A stretch of DNA of 64,000 nt. Origin: Actinomycetota bacterium (GTDB lineage Bacteria; Actinomycetota; Thermoleophilia; Solirubrobacterales; 70-9). The DNA is taken from contig JAFDWO010000134.1 of NCBI GenBank assembly GCA_018268415.1, positions 21,679 through 85,678 on the forward strand, written 5' to 3'. Under the pieces are notes generated by a model. The model saw only the letters and a list, made by a program, of their open reading frames with translations. It ran no database searches and was not told the DNA's origin. The position numbers and the translations under genes were made by a program. This document shows, one piece after another, positions 17,810 to 24,795 of the stretch. Position 1 is the stretch's first letter. Each line of letters begins with the position of its first letter.

Positions 17810-18626
17810 CGGCCGCCTTCTCGGCACGGCGGCGCGCCGCCTCCTTCGCCATCGCGTCGAGCCCGTCGACGGCGGCGCGCACCTGGTCCCCGTGGAAGCC
17901 GAAGGTCTGCATCTCCAGCGAGGCGGAGAGCTCGAAGCCGACGCTCGCGCCGAAGGAGAGCCACTGGTTGAGCGCCCGCTTGGTGAAGCGCACCGCCTGC
18001 TCGGGCATCGCGACGAACGCTTCGGCGACGACGGTGGCGCGCTCCAGCGCCGTCCCCTTCGGCACCAGCTCGGTGACCAGGCCGATCCGCTCGGCCTCGG
18101 CGGCGTCGATCCAGTCGCCGGTCATCAGGTAGCGCTTCGCCCGCGTGATCCCGACCGCCATCGGCCAGATCAGGACGCCGCCGTCGCCCGCCGCGAGCGC
18201 CGCCTTGATGTGGCCGTCGGCCATCTTCACGTTCTCCTCGACGATCGAGTAATCGGAGAGCAGCGCCAGCATCAGCCCGGAGCCGGTGGCGACCCCGTTG
18301 ATCGCCGCGACCACCGGCTTCTCCAGGTCGATGTGCGAGCGGACCAGCTCGCGCACCTGGGTCTGCAGTTCCGCCAGGGCCTGGCGGTCCTCGGTCAGCT
18401 GCTTCATGTACTCGTAGGTGGCGCCGACCGAGAACGCGCGCCCGGCCCCGGTGAGGACCACCGCCTTGACCTCGTCGTCGGCGGCGACGTCACGGAGGAT
18501 CGTCGCGAACTCCGCGTGGTCCTCGTGGCTGCAAGCGTTCATCTTCTCCGGGTTGTCGATCGTCACGAAGGCGATCGAGTCCCGCACCTCGGTCTTGAGG
18601 AAGGTGTAGTCGGCGTAGCGGCTCAC
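17796..18626 (-). CDS. enoyl-CoA hydratase/isomerase family protein
   Basis: A 276-residue crotonase with FSVGATYEYM and NGVATGSGLMLALLSD as its oxyanion segments. The positions usually holding the two hydratase glutamates are GLMLAL and ADGHIKAALAAGDGG, so it belongs to a non-canonical crotonase group whose members are often found in aromatic and steroid-type pathways. GTG 18626 overlaps the IclR stop by 4 bases, making it the second gene of the minus-strand operon. Confidence 0.83.
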   Translation of the reverse strand: MSRYADYTFLKTEVRDSIAFVTIDNPEKMNACSHEDHAEFATILRDVAADDEVKAVVLTGAGRAFSVGATYEYMKQLTEDRQALAELQTQVRELVRSHIDLEKPVVAAINGVATGSGLMLALLSDYSIVEENVKMADGHIKAALAAGDGGVLIWPMAVGITRAKRYLMTGDWIDAAEAERIGLVTELVPKGTALERATVVAEAFVAMPEQAVRFTKRALNQWLSFGASVGFELSASLEMQTFGFHGDQVRAAVDGLDAMAKEAARRRAEKAADAAV

Positions 18627-19564
18627 AGTGCTCTGGATCTCCCTTCGTCGCGGGCGGCGCGCCGGCGCGATCGCGATTGGTGTTTGTGGATGCGGCCCGC
18701 CTTGGTCGAACCGCCGCCGGCCGGGCCGCCGCCGACCGGGCTCGGGAGGTGGTAGGCAGAGGTGGTGACGTCGTCGGCGGCCTGGCGCAGGCGCTCGCCG
18801 ATCGCCGGGATCAGCCGTCGCGGCATGAACGAGGCGTGGCCGGTGACGATCATCAGCATCACCGGCTCCCCCTCGGGATCGAGCACCGCGGCGCCGACCG
18901 CGTTGTAGTCGAGCTCGTACTCGCCGAGGGAGATCGAGTAGCCGCGCTCGCGCACCTCCGCCAGCTGTGCCTTGAAGTCGGCGATCTCGGTGATCGAGGA
19001 GTTGGTCCGCGCCGGCAGCCCGTGGACCTCCAGCATCTCGTCCACCTCGCGCTCCGGCCGGTGGGCGTAGAAGGCCTTCGAGAGGACCGCGCCGTTGGGC
19101 GGCACGCGGCCGCCGAGGGGGACCGTGCCGCGCGGGTCGGGACGACCGCGAAGCTTGTCGACGACGACGAAGGAGCCGTCCTCGGCCTGGTTGCAGAGCA
19201 GCATGATCAGCTTGTAGGCGCTGACGAATTCGGCGGCCCGGTGGCGCGCCGCGAGCAGCACCGCGTCCTCGCCGCCGACCGCCGCCGCCAGCTCGCGCAG
19301 GCCGACGCCGAGCCGGTAGCGCTTGCTGTCGTCGTCGCGGGCGAGGAGCGCGGCGGCCTCGAGCGTGCGCAGGATGTTGAAGCAGGTACTCGGGTTCATC
19401 TGGAGCGCCGCCGCGATCTCGGTCATCGTCGCCGGCTCGTTGCCGCGGTCCTTGAGGAACTCGAAGATGTCGACCGCGTGGAGGATGGCCGGGACGCCGC
19501 CCTTCGCGGCGGCAGCCTCCGTCTTCAACGGCGGCGGAAAGATCTGATCGGTCGAGGTCTTCAT
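18623..19564 (-). CDS. IclR-family transcriptional regulator
   Basis: A 313-residue regulator with an N-terminal winged helix (TEIAAALQMNPSTCFNILRTLE, residues about 48-69) and an IclR effector domain, plus a basic, Gly-rich tail that runs into the next gene's start. ATG 19564 has a strong AGGAGGAAG site, and the 40-codon upstream extension lacks family similarity. It heads the minus-strand acyl-CoA operon down to 10953 and is divergent from the thiolase operon, so it probably controls both through the palindromes between them. Confidence 0.86.
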   Translation of the reverse strand: MKTSTDQIFPPPLKTEAAAAKGGVPAILHAVDIFEFLKDRGNEPATMTEIAAALQMNPSTCFNILRTLEAAALLARDDDSKRYRLGVGLRELAAAVGGEDAVLLAARHRAAEFVSAYKLIMLLCNQAEDGSFVVVDKLRGRPDPRGTVPLGGRVPPNGAVLSKAFYAHRPEREVDEMLEVHGLPARTNSSITEIADFKAQLAEVRERGYSISLGEYELDYNAVGAAVLDPEGEPVMLMIVTGHASFMPRRLIPAIGERLRQAADDVTTSAYHLPSPVGGGPAGGGSTKAGRIHKHQSRSRRRAARDEGRSRAL

Positions 19565-19653
19565 CCGGGGCGTCTTCCTCCTGGTTTCAGCCCGATCTGC
19601 CCCCCAGCAGACCGCGCGGCGATGTTCCCAATGCGCAGGGCGCCTCCGAAGGC

Positions 19654-19671
19654 GATTCTGCCCAGAGAATC
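19654..19671. promoter_or_regulatory. candidate IclR operator with inverted second half-site
   Basis: GATTCT-GCCCAG-AGAATC has perfect 6-bp arms in the 200-bp gap between the divergent IclR and thiolase genes. The octamer GATTCTGC (19654-19661) recurs in inverted form as GCAGAATC at 19717-19724, so there may be two binding sites 60 bp apart. I see nothing else in this gap beyond promoters. Confidence 0.5.
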
Positions 19672-19764
19672 GGGACCGGAGCAAGCGAACCGCGACGACT
19701 GGTCAGAGTTCTCTCAGCAGAATCAACTTGGCTCCGTGCGCGGGCCGTCGCCAAGCTCCGGCCG

Positions 19765-20931
19765 GTGCCCAGCCCGGTCGTCATAGCCACCCGTCGGACG
19801 CCGATCGGGCGGGCCTTCAAGGGGTCCCTGGCGGGCGAGCGGCCTGACGATCTCGCCGCCTACGTGGCCCGCGCGCTGGTCGAGGAGGTGGAGGGCTTCG
19901 ACGCCGGCGAGCTCGAGGACGTGATCGTCGGCTCGGCGATCCAGGCGGGCCCGCAGAGCATGAACCTGGGCCGCATCGTCGCCGCCCTCGCGGGCTTCCC
20001 GGAGACCGTCCCCGGCAGCAGCGTCAACCGCTTCTGTGCCTCCTCCCTGCAGGCGGTGCGGGTGGTGGCGAACGCGATCGCCGCCGGGGAGGGCGACGCC
20101 TACCTGGCGGTCGGCGTCGAGTGCGTCAGCCAGGTGAACGGCCGCGCCTTCGACCCCGAGCTCGATGCCAATCCGCGCTTCGTCGACCGCGACCGTGCCG
20201 ATTACGTCAACGACATGTATATCCCGATGGGGATGACGGCGGAGAACGTGGCCGAGCGCTGGGACGTCTCCCGCGCGGCGATGGACGAGTACGCGGCGCT
20301 CTCCCAGGGGCGCGCCCTGGCCGCGCGTGAAGAGGGCTTCTTCGCCCGCGAGATCCTGCCGGTCGAGACCGCCGCCGGAACCGTGGTCGACGCCGACGAT
20401 GGCATCCGGCCGGGCACGACCACGGAGGTGCTCGCCGGGCTGAAGCCGGTCTTCAAGGAGGACGGCCGGGTGACCGCCGGCAACTCATGCCCGCTCAACG
20501 ACGGCGCCGCGGCGGCGCTGATCATGTCGGAGGAGCGCGCCCGTGAGCTCGAACTGCCGATCCGCGCGCGGGTGCTGGCCACCGGCCTCAGCGGGGTCGC
20601 GCCGGAGATCATGGGCGTCGGCCCGATCGAGGCGATCCGCACCGCCCTGCGGCGCGCCGGGATGGCGGTGGGCGACCTCGACATCGTCGAGCTGAACGAG
20701 GCCTTCGCCGCCCAGGTGCTGCCGATCTGTGATGAGGTCGGCATCGACGTCGGGGGGCAGCTGAACCCGCACGGGGGCGCGATCGCGCTCGGCCACCCGT
20801 TCGGGATGACCGGCGTGCGGATGCTGGGCACCTTGCTGAACGGGCTTGAGACCGCCGACGCGCAGGTCGGCATGGTGACGATGTGCGTCGCCGGCGGCCA
20901 GGGGATGGCGACGATCTTCGAAAGGACCTGA
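19765..20931 (+). CDS. acetyl-CoA acyltransferase (thiolase)
   Basis: A 388-residue thiolase, which cleaves 3-ketoacyl-CoA with CoA. The nucleophilic cysteine lies in NRFCASSLQA (near residue 90); the C-terminal catalytic motifs are HGGAIALGHPFGMTG and MCVAGGQG. GTG 19765 starts the frame; no strong ribosome site is visible, so a short-leader transcript is possible. It is first in a plus-strand operon with an acyl-CoA dehydrogenase and an SDR. Confidence 0.93.
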   Translation: MPSPVVIATRRTPIGRAFKGSLAGERPDDLAAYVARALVEEVEGFDAGELEDVIVGSAIQAGPQSMNLGRIVAALAGFPETVPGSSVNRFCASSLQAVRVVANAIAAGEGDAYLAVGVECVSQVNGRAFDPELDANPRFVDRDRADYVNDMYIPMGMTAENVAERWDVSRAAMDEYAALSQGRALAAREEGFFAREILPVETAAGTVVDADDGIRPGTTTEVLAGLKPVFKEDGRVTAGNSCPLNDGAAAALIMSEERARELELPIRARVLATGLSGVAPEIMGVGPIEAIRTALRRAGMAVGDLDIVELNEAFAAQVLPICDEVGIDVGGQLNPHGGAIALGHPFGMTGVRMLGTLLNGLETADAQVGMVTMCVAGGQGMATIFERT

Positions 20932-20932
20932 G

Positions 20933-22234
20933 ATGTGGGATTTCTCGACCGAGCCTGAGTTCGAGGCGAAGCTGGCCTGGATGCGCGACTTCATGGTCGC
21001 CGAGGTCTACCCGCTGGAGGCGCTGGAGGGGATCGGCGAGGCTGACTTCGACCGCCTGCTGGCGCCGCTGCGCGACCAGGTCAAGGCCCAGGGGCTCTGG
21101 GCCGGTCACCTGCCGCCCGAGCACGGCGGCCAGGGCTTCGGCGCGCTCGAGCTGGGCCTGATGAACGAGATCACCGGCGCCTCGATCTTCGGGCCGATGG
21201 TCTTCGGCTCGCAGGCCCCCGACGCCGGCAACGCCGAGCTGCTCGCCGCGGCCGGGACCGAGGACCAGAAGGAGCGCTGGCTGGAGCCGCTGCTCGCCGG
21301 CCGGTGCAAGAGCGCCTTCTCGATGACCGAGCCGAACTCGGCGGGCTCCGACCCGACCCTGCTGCGGACGACCGCGGAGCGGGTCGACGGCGGCTGGCGG
21401 ATCGACGGGCTGAAGTGGTTCACCTCGAACGGCTCGGCCGCGGACTTCCTCGTCGTCATGGTGGTCACCGACCCCGATGCGCCACCGCGCTCGCGCGCCT
21501 CGATGCTGCTCGTGCCCACCGACGCCGAGGGCCTGCGGATCGTCCGCGACGTGCCGACGATGGAGGACCCGGTCGGCGAGCGAGGTCGCTTCCGTGCGGG
21601 CGGCTTCGGCCACGCCGAAGTCGCCTACGAGGGGGTCTTCGTCCCCGACGCCGACGTCCTCGGCCCGGTGGGCGAGGGCTTCGCGATGGCCCAGCGGCGG
21701 CTCGGCCCGGGGCGGATCCAGCACTGCATGCGCTGGCTCGGCCAGAGCCGGCGGGCGTTCGAGATGCTCTGCGAGCGGGCGGTGTCCCGGCGCGCCTTCG
21801 GCACCACGCTGGGCGAGAAGGGCGTGGTCCGCGAGTGGATCGCCGACTCGGCGGCGGAAATCGAGGCGGCCCGGCTGATGACCCTGCACGCGGCCTGGAA
21901 GATCGACCGGGTGGGTGCCAAAGAGGCGCGCCAGGAGATCGGGATGATCAAGTACTACGGCGCCGGCGTCCTCTACCGGGTGATCGACCGGGCGATCCAG
22001 GTTCACGGCGGCCTCGGCTACTCGACCGACCTGCCGCTGGAGTCGATGTACCGCAACGCGCGCGCCGCGCGGATCTACGACGGCGCCGACGAGGTCCACC
22101 GCGACAACGTCGCGCGCCGCATCCTCGCCGCCTACCGGCCGCGCGAGGTGCCGACCGAGAACGTCCCCGAGCGACGGCGGGCGGCGGCGGAGAAGTTCGC
22201 CGAGCTGATCGACGTCGCCTCCCTGGACCTCTAG
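20933..22234 (+). CDS. acyl-CoA dehydrogenase (ACAD10/11-like)
   Basis: A 433-residue acyl-CoA dehydrogenase of the ACAD10/11-type branch. Features include HLPPEHGGQGFGALELG, the FAD segment KSAFSMTEPNSAGSDPTLL, KWFTSNGSAADFLVVMV, SRRAFGTTLGEKGVV and the end motif IQVHGGLGYSTDLPLE followed by YDGADEVHRDNVARRIL. ATG 20933 follows the thiolase stop by one base with AAAGGA upstream. It is a third ACAD, distinct from the heteromeric pair at 12.9-15.1 kb, and probably acts on another chain length or branch of the same substrate. Confidence 0.92.
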   Translation: MWDFSTEPEFEAKLAWMRDFMVAEVYPLEALEGIGEADFDRLLAPLRDQVKAQGLWAGHLPPEHGGQGFGALELGLMNEITGASIFGPMVFGSQAPDAGNAELLAAAGTEDQKERWLEPLLAGRCKSAFSMTEPNSAGSDPTLLRTTAERVDGGWRIDGLKWFTSNGSAADFLVVMVVTDPDAPPRSRASMLLVPTDAEGLRIVRDVPTMEDPVGERGRFRAGGFGHAEVAYEGVFVPDADVLGPVGEGFAMAQRRLGPGRIQHCMRWLGQSRRAFEMLCERAVSRRAFGTTLGEKGVVREWIADSAAEIEAARLMTLHAAWKIDRVGAKEARQEIGMIKYYGAGVLYRVIDRAIQVHGGLGYSTDLPLESMYRNARAARIYDGADEVHRDNVARRILAAYRPREVPTENVPERRRAAAEKFAELIDVASLDL

Positions 22235-22236
22235 CC

Positions 22237-22941
22237 GTGGCGCGCCGCGCCGCCCTGGTCCTCGGCGGGTCGGGCGGGATCGGCCTGGCGATCGCCGCGA
22301 TGCTGGCGGCCGAGGGGCACGAACTGACGATCCAGGGGCGGCGGCCGGAGCGGGTCGAGGCGGCGGTGGCGACGCTCGGCGCGGGCGCCGCCGGGGTGGC
22401 CGCGGACCTGGCCGAGGAGAGCGAGATCGAACGGGTGGTCGCCGGCCACGCCGAGCGCCACGGCCGCCTCGACGTGCTGGTCGACAGCGCCGGCCTCGGG
22501 ATCGGCCAGGGCCTCGGCGAGATCCAGGCGCGCCACCTCGACCGCCAGACAGCGGTCAACTTCCGCGCCGCGGTGCTGGCGCTGCGCGAGGCGCGACCGC
22601 TGCTCGAGGCCGCCGGAGCCGAGCACGGCAAGGCGCTCGTCTGCCTCGTCTCCTCCTGGGCCGCCACCCACCCACCCGCCTGGCTCTCCGTCTACGGGGC
22701 GACCAAGGCGGCCCTCGACGCCTTCGCCCGCTCGGCCCAGCTCGAGCTCGAAGGCAAGGGGATCCAGGTGACCTCGCTGGCGCCCGCCACGGTGGAGACC
22801 GAGATGACCCGTTACGCCCAGGGCGAGATCCCCCCGTCGGCGATGCTCCGCCCCACCGACGTCGCCGAGGTGGTGCGCATGCTCCTCCGCCTCTCCCCGG
22901 CCGCCCGCGTGTCCGAAGTCCAGATCGGCCGCGCCGAGTAG
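22237..22941 (+). CDS. short-chain dehydrogenase/reductase
   Basis: A 234-residue classical SDR: LVLGGSGGIGLAIA for cofactor binding, an SAG segment (VDSAGLG, where NAG is more common), and Ser-Tyr-Lys in VSSWAAT and YGATKAA. It lacks the mycofactocin-type GAARGQGR start of the two SDRs on the other strand. GTG 22237 lies 2 bases after the ACAD stop. It is third in the thiolase operon and probably a 3-hydroxy/keto reductase of the same pathway. Confidence 0.87.
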   Translation: MARRAALVLGGSGGIGLAIAAMLAAEGHELTIQGRRPERVEAAVATLGAGAAGVAADLAEESEIERVVAGHAERHGRLDVLVDSAGLGIGQGLGEIQARHLDRQTAVNFRAAVLALREARPLLEAAGAEHGKALVCLVSSWAATHPPAWLSVYGATKAALDAFARSAQLELEGKGIQVTSLAPATVETEMTRYAQGEIPPSAMLRPTDVAEVVRMLLRLSPAARVSEVQIGRAE

Positions 22942-22957
22942 CGCCCAGGGGCGGGCC

Positions 22958-23104
22958 TCAGTCGGCCCGCGGAAGCAGGTTGAAGCGCCGGCCGTCCTGC
23001 CGCGGCTCGGTGGGCTCGCGGCAGGCGGTTGAAGCGCCGGCCGGCCTGCCGCGGCTCAGTCGGCCCGCGGGAGCGGGTTGAAGCGCCGGCCGTCCTGCCG
23101 CGGC
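22958..23104. repeat. 49-bp tandem repeat, three copies
   Basis: Three head-to-tail units begin at 22958, 23007 and 23056. Units 1 and 3 are almost identical (two differences) and the middle one is eroded; each contains GGTTGAAGCGCCGGCC. The third unit is the 3' end of the NTF2-like gene, including its stop codon, so the array arose by duplicating the gene's tail. Since 49 is not a multiple of 3, the extra copies do not extend the protein. Confidence 0.85.
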
Positions 23105-23523
23105 TCGGTGCCGGCGACGAGCAACCGGCGCTCGTCGATCAGCCAGCCGCCGGGAGCCCGCACCACGACGTCCTCGTAGCGCGCGTGAAGACTCCACGGC
23201 TCGCCCCGGCGCGGCCGGTGCCAGGCGTGAACGACGCTCACCGCCCGCGCCCGATCGGCGCCCTCGAACTCGATCGCCACGTTGCCGAGCAAATGACTGG
23301 TCGCCGCGAAGAGCGCCAGATCCTCCTCCGCCTGCGCCCGCCGCGCCTCCGCCCCCGGCTCCCGCGCGTCGGGCCCGTAATCGGCCCGGCAATCGGCCGT
23401 AAAGCAAGCGGCGACGGCCTCAGGATCATTGATGTCACAGGCCCGGCAATACGCATAGAGCAACTCCCGAATCGCCTCCCGATCGACAAGGCGCGGTTCG
23501 GCAACCGAAGATCCCTCCACCAT
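23056..23523 (-). CDS. SnoaL/NTF2-like protein
   Basis: A 155-residue protein with the cone-fold pattern of SnoaL-like/NTF2-like proteins: helix LVDREAIRELLYAYCRACD, then NDPEAVAACFTADCRADYGP, TSHLLGNVAIEFEG and the final strands WSLHARYEDVVVRAPGGWLIDERR. Members include ring-hydroxylating dioxygenase small subunits, ketosteroid-isomerase-like enzymes and many of unknown role. I use ATG 23523; GTG 23520 is the next codon. It stands alone on the minus strand between the thiolase operon and a composite repeat element, and its last 49 bases are tandemly repeated beyond the stop. Confidence 0.75.
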   Translation of the reverse strand: MVEGSSVAEPRLVDREAIRELLYAYCRACDINDPEAVAACFTADCRADYGPDAREPGAEARRAQAEEDLALFAATSHLLGNVAIEFEGADRARAVSVVHAWHRPRRGEPWSLHARYEDVVVRAPGGWLIDERRLLVAGTEPRQDGRRFNPLPRAD

Positions 23524-23632
23524 CCCAGCGTGGCCCCCGATGACTCCAGGCGCGAGCCGATTCTCTCGACAGAACCGCACTCCGACGAAGGCCCCGCCGG
23601 CTCCTCGGGGGCCCGGGCCCGCCCGCCCACGT

Positions 23633-23667
23633 TTCGCACTTTGCCGTAACCGGCACGGCAGTGCGAA
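23633..23667. repeat. TTCGCACTTTGCCG hairpin, imperfect copy
   Basis: Left arm TTCGCACTTTGCCG pairs with CGGCAGTGCGAA. The right arm lacks the AA found in the perfect relative at 59566-59610, so this copy has a 2-nt bulge. Confidence 0.75.
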
Positions 23668-23839
23668 CGCGCCGGGGGAAGGGACGGGGCCGTCGCGAGC
23701 CGTCGCCTCGGAAGGTCGCCTCGGAAGGGATGGGGCCCCTGAGAGCTGTCGCCCCGGCGGGAAAGGGATGCAACCTGGGAAGCCGGCGCCCGGGAAGGCC
23801 TCCGGCTGTCTGAAGCTGCCGCCCACAGCGGCAAGGGCC

Positions 23840-23887
23840 CCGGCCGTCTCGGCCACGGCCCTGGCAGGCCGTGGCCGAGACGGCCGG
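23840..23887. repeat. GGCCGTCTCG hairpin (scaffold module M2)
   Basis: Perfect 21-bp arms (23840-23860 and 23867-23887) with loop CTGGCA. Relatives lie at 48729-48780 (one mismatch) and 59751-59800 (eroded). Confidence 0.85.
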
Positions 23888-24106
23888 GGGTGCGGGGAGC
23901 GGCCGGGGGTGCGGGGAGCGGCCGGGGGAAGCACGGGAGGCCCCCGGGAGGGTGCGACGGATCCCCACGGACCCCGACCTCGATCCCGGCCCGGGGGGAC
24001 CCCGAGGGCGTGACGGGACCGTCACGGATCAGTGATCTCGTCACGAAGACCGTGGGAACGTCACCCTTCCTCCCGACCCTCCGATTGCTCAAGGATCTCC
24101 GTGTTT

Positions 24107-24133
24107 AGTTTTGGTTGCTCAGCAACCAAAACT
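24107..24133. repeat. cassette-1 palindrome (R2)
   Basis: AGTTTTGGTTGCT, a central C, then the perfect complement: 13-bp arms. It follows the scaffold sequence CTCAAGGATCTCCGTG. Copy R6 has the same palindrome at 49014; copy R8 has an unrelated one at the equivalent place (61445). Confidence 0.85.
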
Positions 24134-24310
24134 CGACGCGCGTCCCATGGACCCCCGATTCCGGCGTCCGGGGGCCGGAGGGTGCCACGGATCCCCCCGA
24201 TCCCGGCCCCCGGGGGCCGGGAGGTGTGACGGGACCCTCACCGGACCAGGACCCCGTCACGGAGACGTAGGGAACTCCACGCCTCCTCCCGTGTTGTCCA
24301 ACGCTCACGG

Positions 24311-24362
24311 ACACGTTCCGGACTTTGACCCTGCCATGGCAGGGTCAAAGTCCGGAACGTGT
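24311..24362. repeat. 52-bp perfect palindrome, cassette 2 (R2)
   Basis: Arms 24311-24336 and 24337-24362 are perfectly complementary over 26 bp with no loop; the centre is TGCCATGGCA. It follows the scaffold sequence GTCCAACGCTCACGG and precedes TCTCGGGCCC. The near-identical palindrome at 61539-61590 differs by two compensated pairs. Confidence 0.92.
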
Positions 24363-24550
24363 TCTCGGGCCCTCTTCTCCGGCCCGGAAAGGGACCGAAG
24401 GTTGCGGAAAGGGTGACGTTCCCGGCGTCTTCGTGACCGATCGGGGCGGGGTGTGGCCTCTCCTGCACGGACCCGTCACGGAAGTCCGACCTCCTCCCGT
24501 CCCTGTGTCTCCCCTCATCCCTGTGTCGTCTTTTTCACGACCCCCTCCCG

Positions 24551-24606
24551 TCCCGGGCGCCTCATGGCGCTCACAGCCTGCCAGGAGCGCCATGAGGCGC
24601 CCGGGA
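24551..24606. repeat. invariant scaffold hairpin M8 (R2)
   Basis: 22-bp arms (24551-24572 and 24585-24606) with loop ACAGCCTGCCAG. On the permease transcript it would be the first strong hairpin, about 190 nt after the stop codon. Confidence 0.9.
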
Positions 24607-24795
24607 CGCAGCTCGGACGGGCGCGGGGGTCGGGGTCGCGCGGCAACGCGCGCCCGGGCGGCATCTCGGACGGCGCGGGGCCCCGGGTCGCGCCGCAACT
24701 CGCACGGGTGCGGGGGTCGGGGTCGCGGCGCATCTCGGACGGCCGCCCCGCCCACGAACCCTCGCCAAGGCCAACCTCGCCCACTCCGGTCGTGG

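Larger units (their letters stand above)
23524..24795 (+). repeat. composite palindromic element, copy R2
   Basis: This 1.27 kb stretch has no convincing gene. Modules in order: a TTCGCACTTTGCCG hairpin, AAGCTGTCGCC-type modules, a GGCCGTCTCG hairpin, a 19-bp unit (CGGCCGGGGGTGCGGGGAG) in tandem at 23881-23918, GTCACG-rich modules, cassette 1 at 24107, GTGTTGTCCAACGCTCACGG, cassette 2 at 24311, GGGTGACGTTCCCGG (from 24411), the CACGACCCCCTCCCG module, hairpin M8 at 24551 and repeated CTCGGACG units up to the permease stop. Open frames in both strands follow the palindromes and look non-coding. Confidence 0.85.

Noticed and set aside
24107..24133. Classical Rho-independent terminator
   Set aside because: Arms begin with T-runs and end with A-runs on both strands, so no U-tract follows the hairpin; the same holds for the other cassettes.
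24238..24468. Minus-strand frames in R1, R2, R6 and R8 that share a peptide like APIGDEDAGNVTL
   Set aside because: The shared peptide follows from DNA-level conservation of the GGGTGACGTTCCCGG module. The frames diverge on both sides, lack ribosome sites, and differences include non-synonymous changes. A dN/dS test over many copies could reverse this.
23524..24795. Degraded insertion sequence or prophage remnant in the long gap
   Set aside because: No transposase or integrase fragments and no terminal repeats; the content is explained by the repeated palindromic modules.
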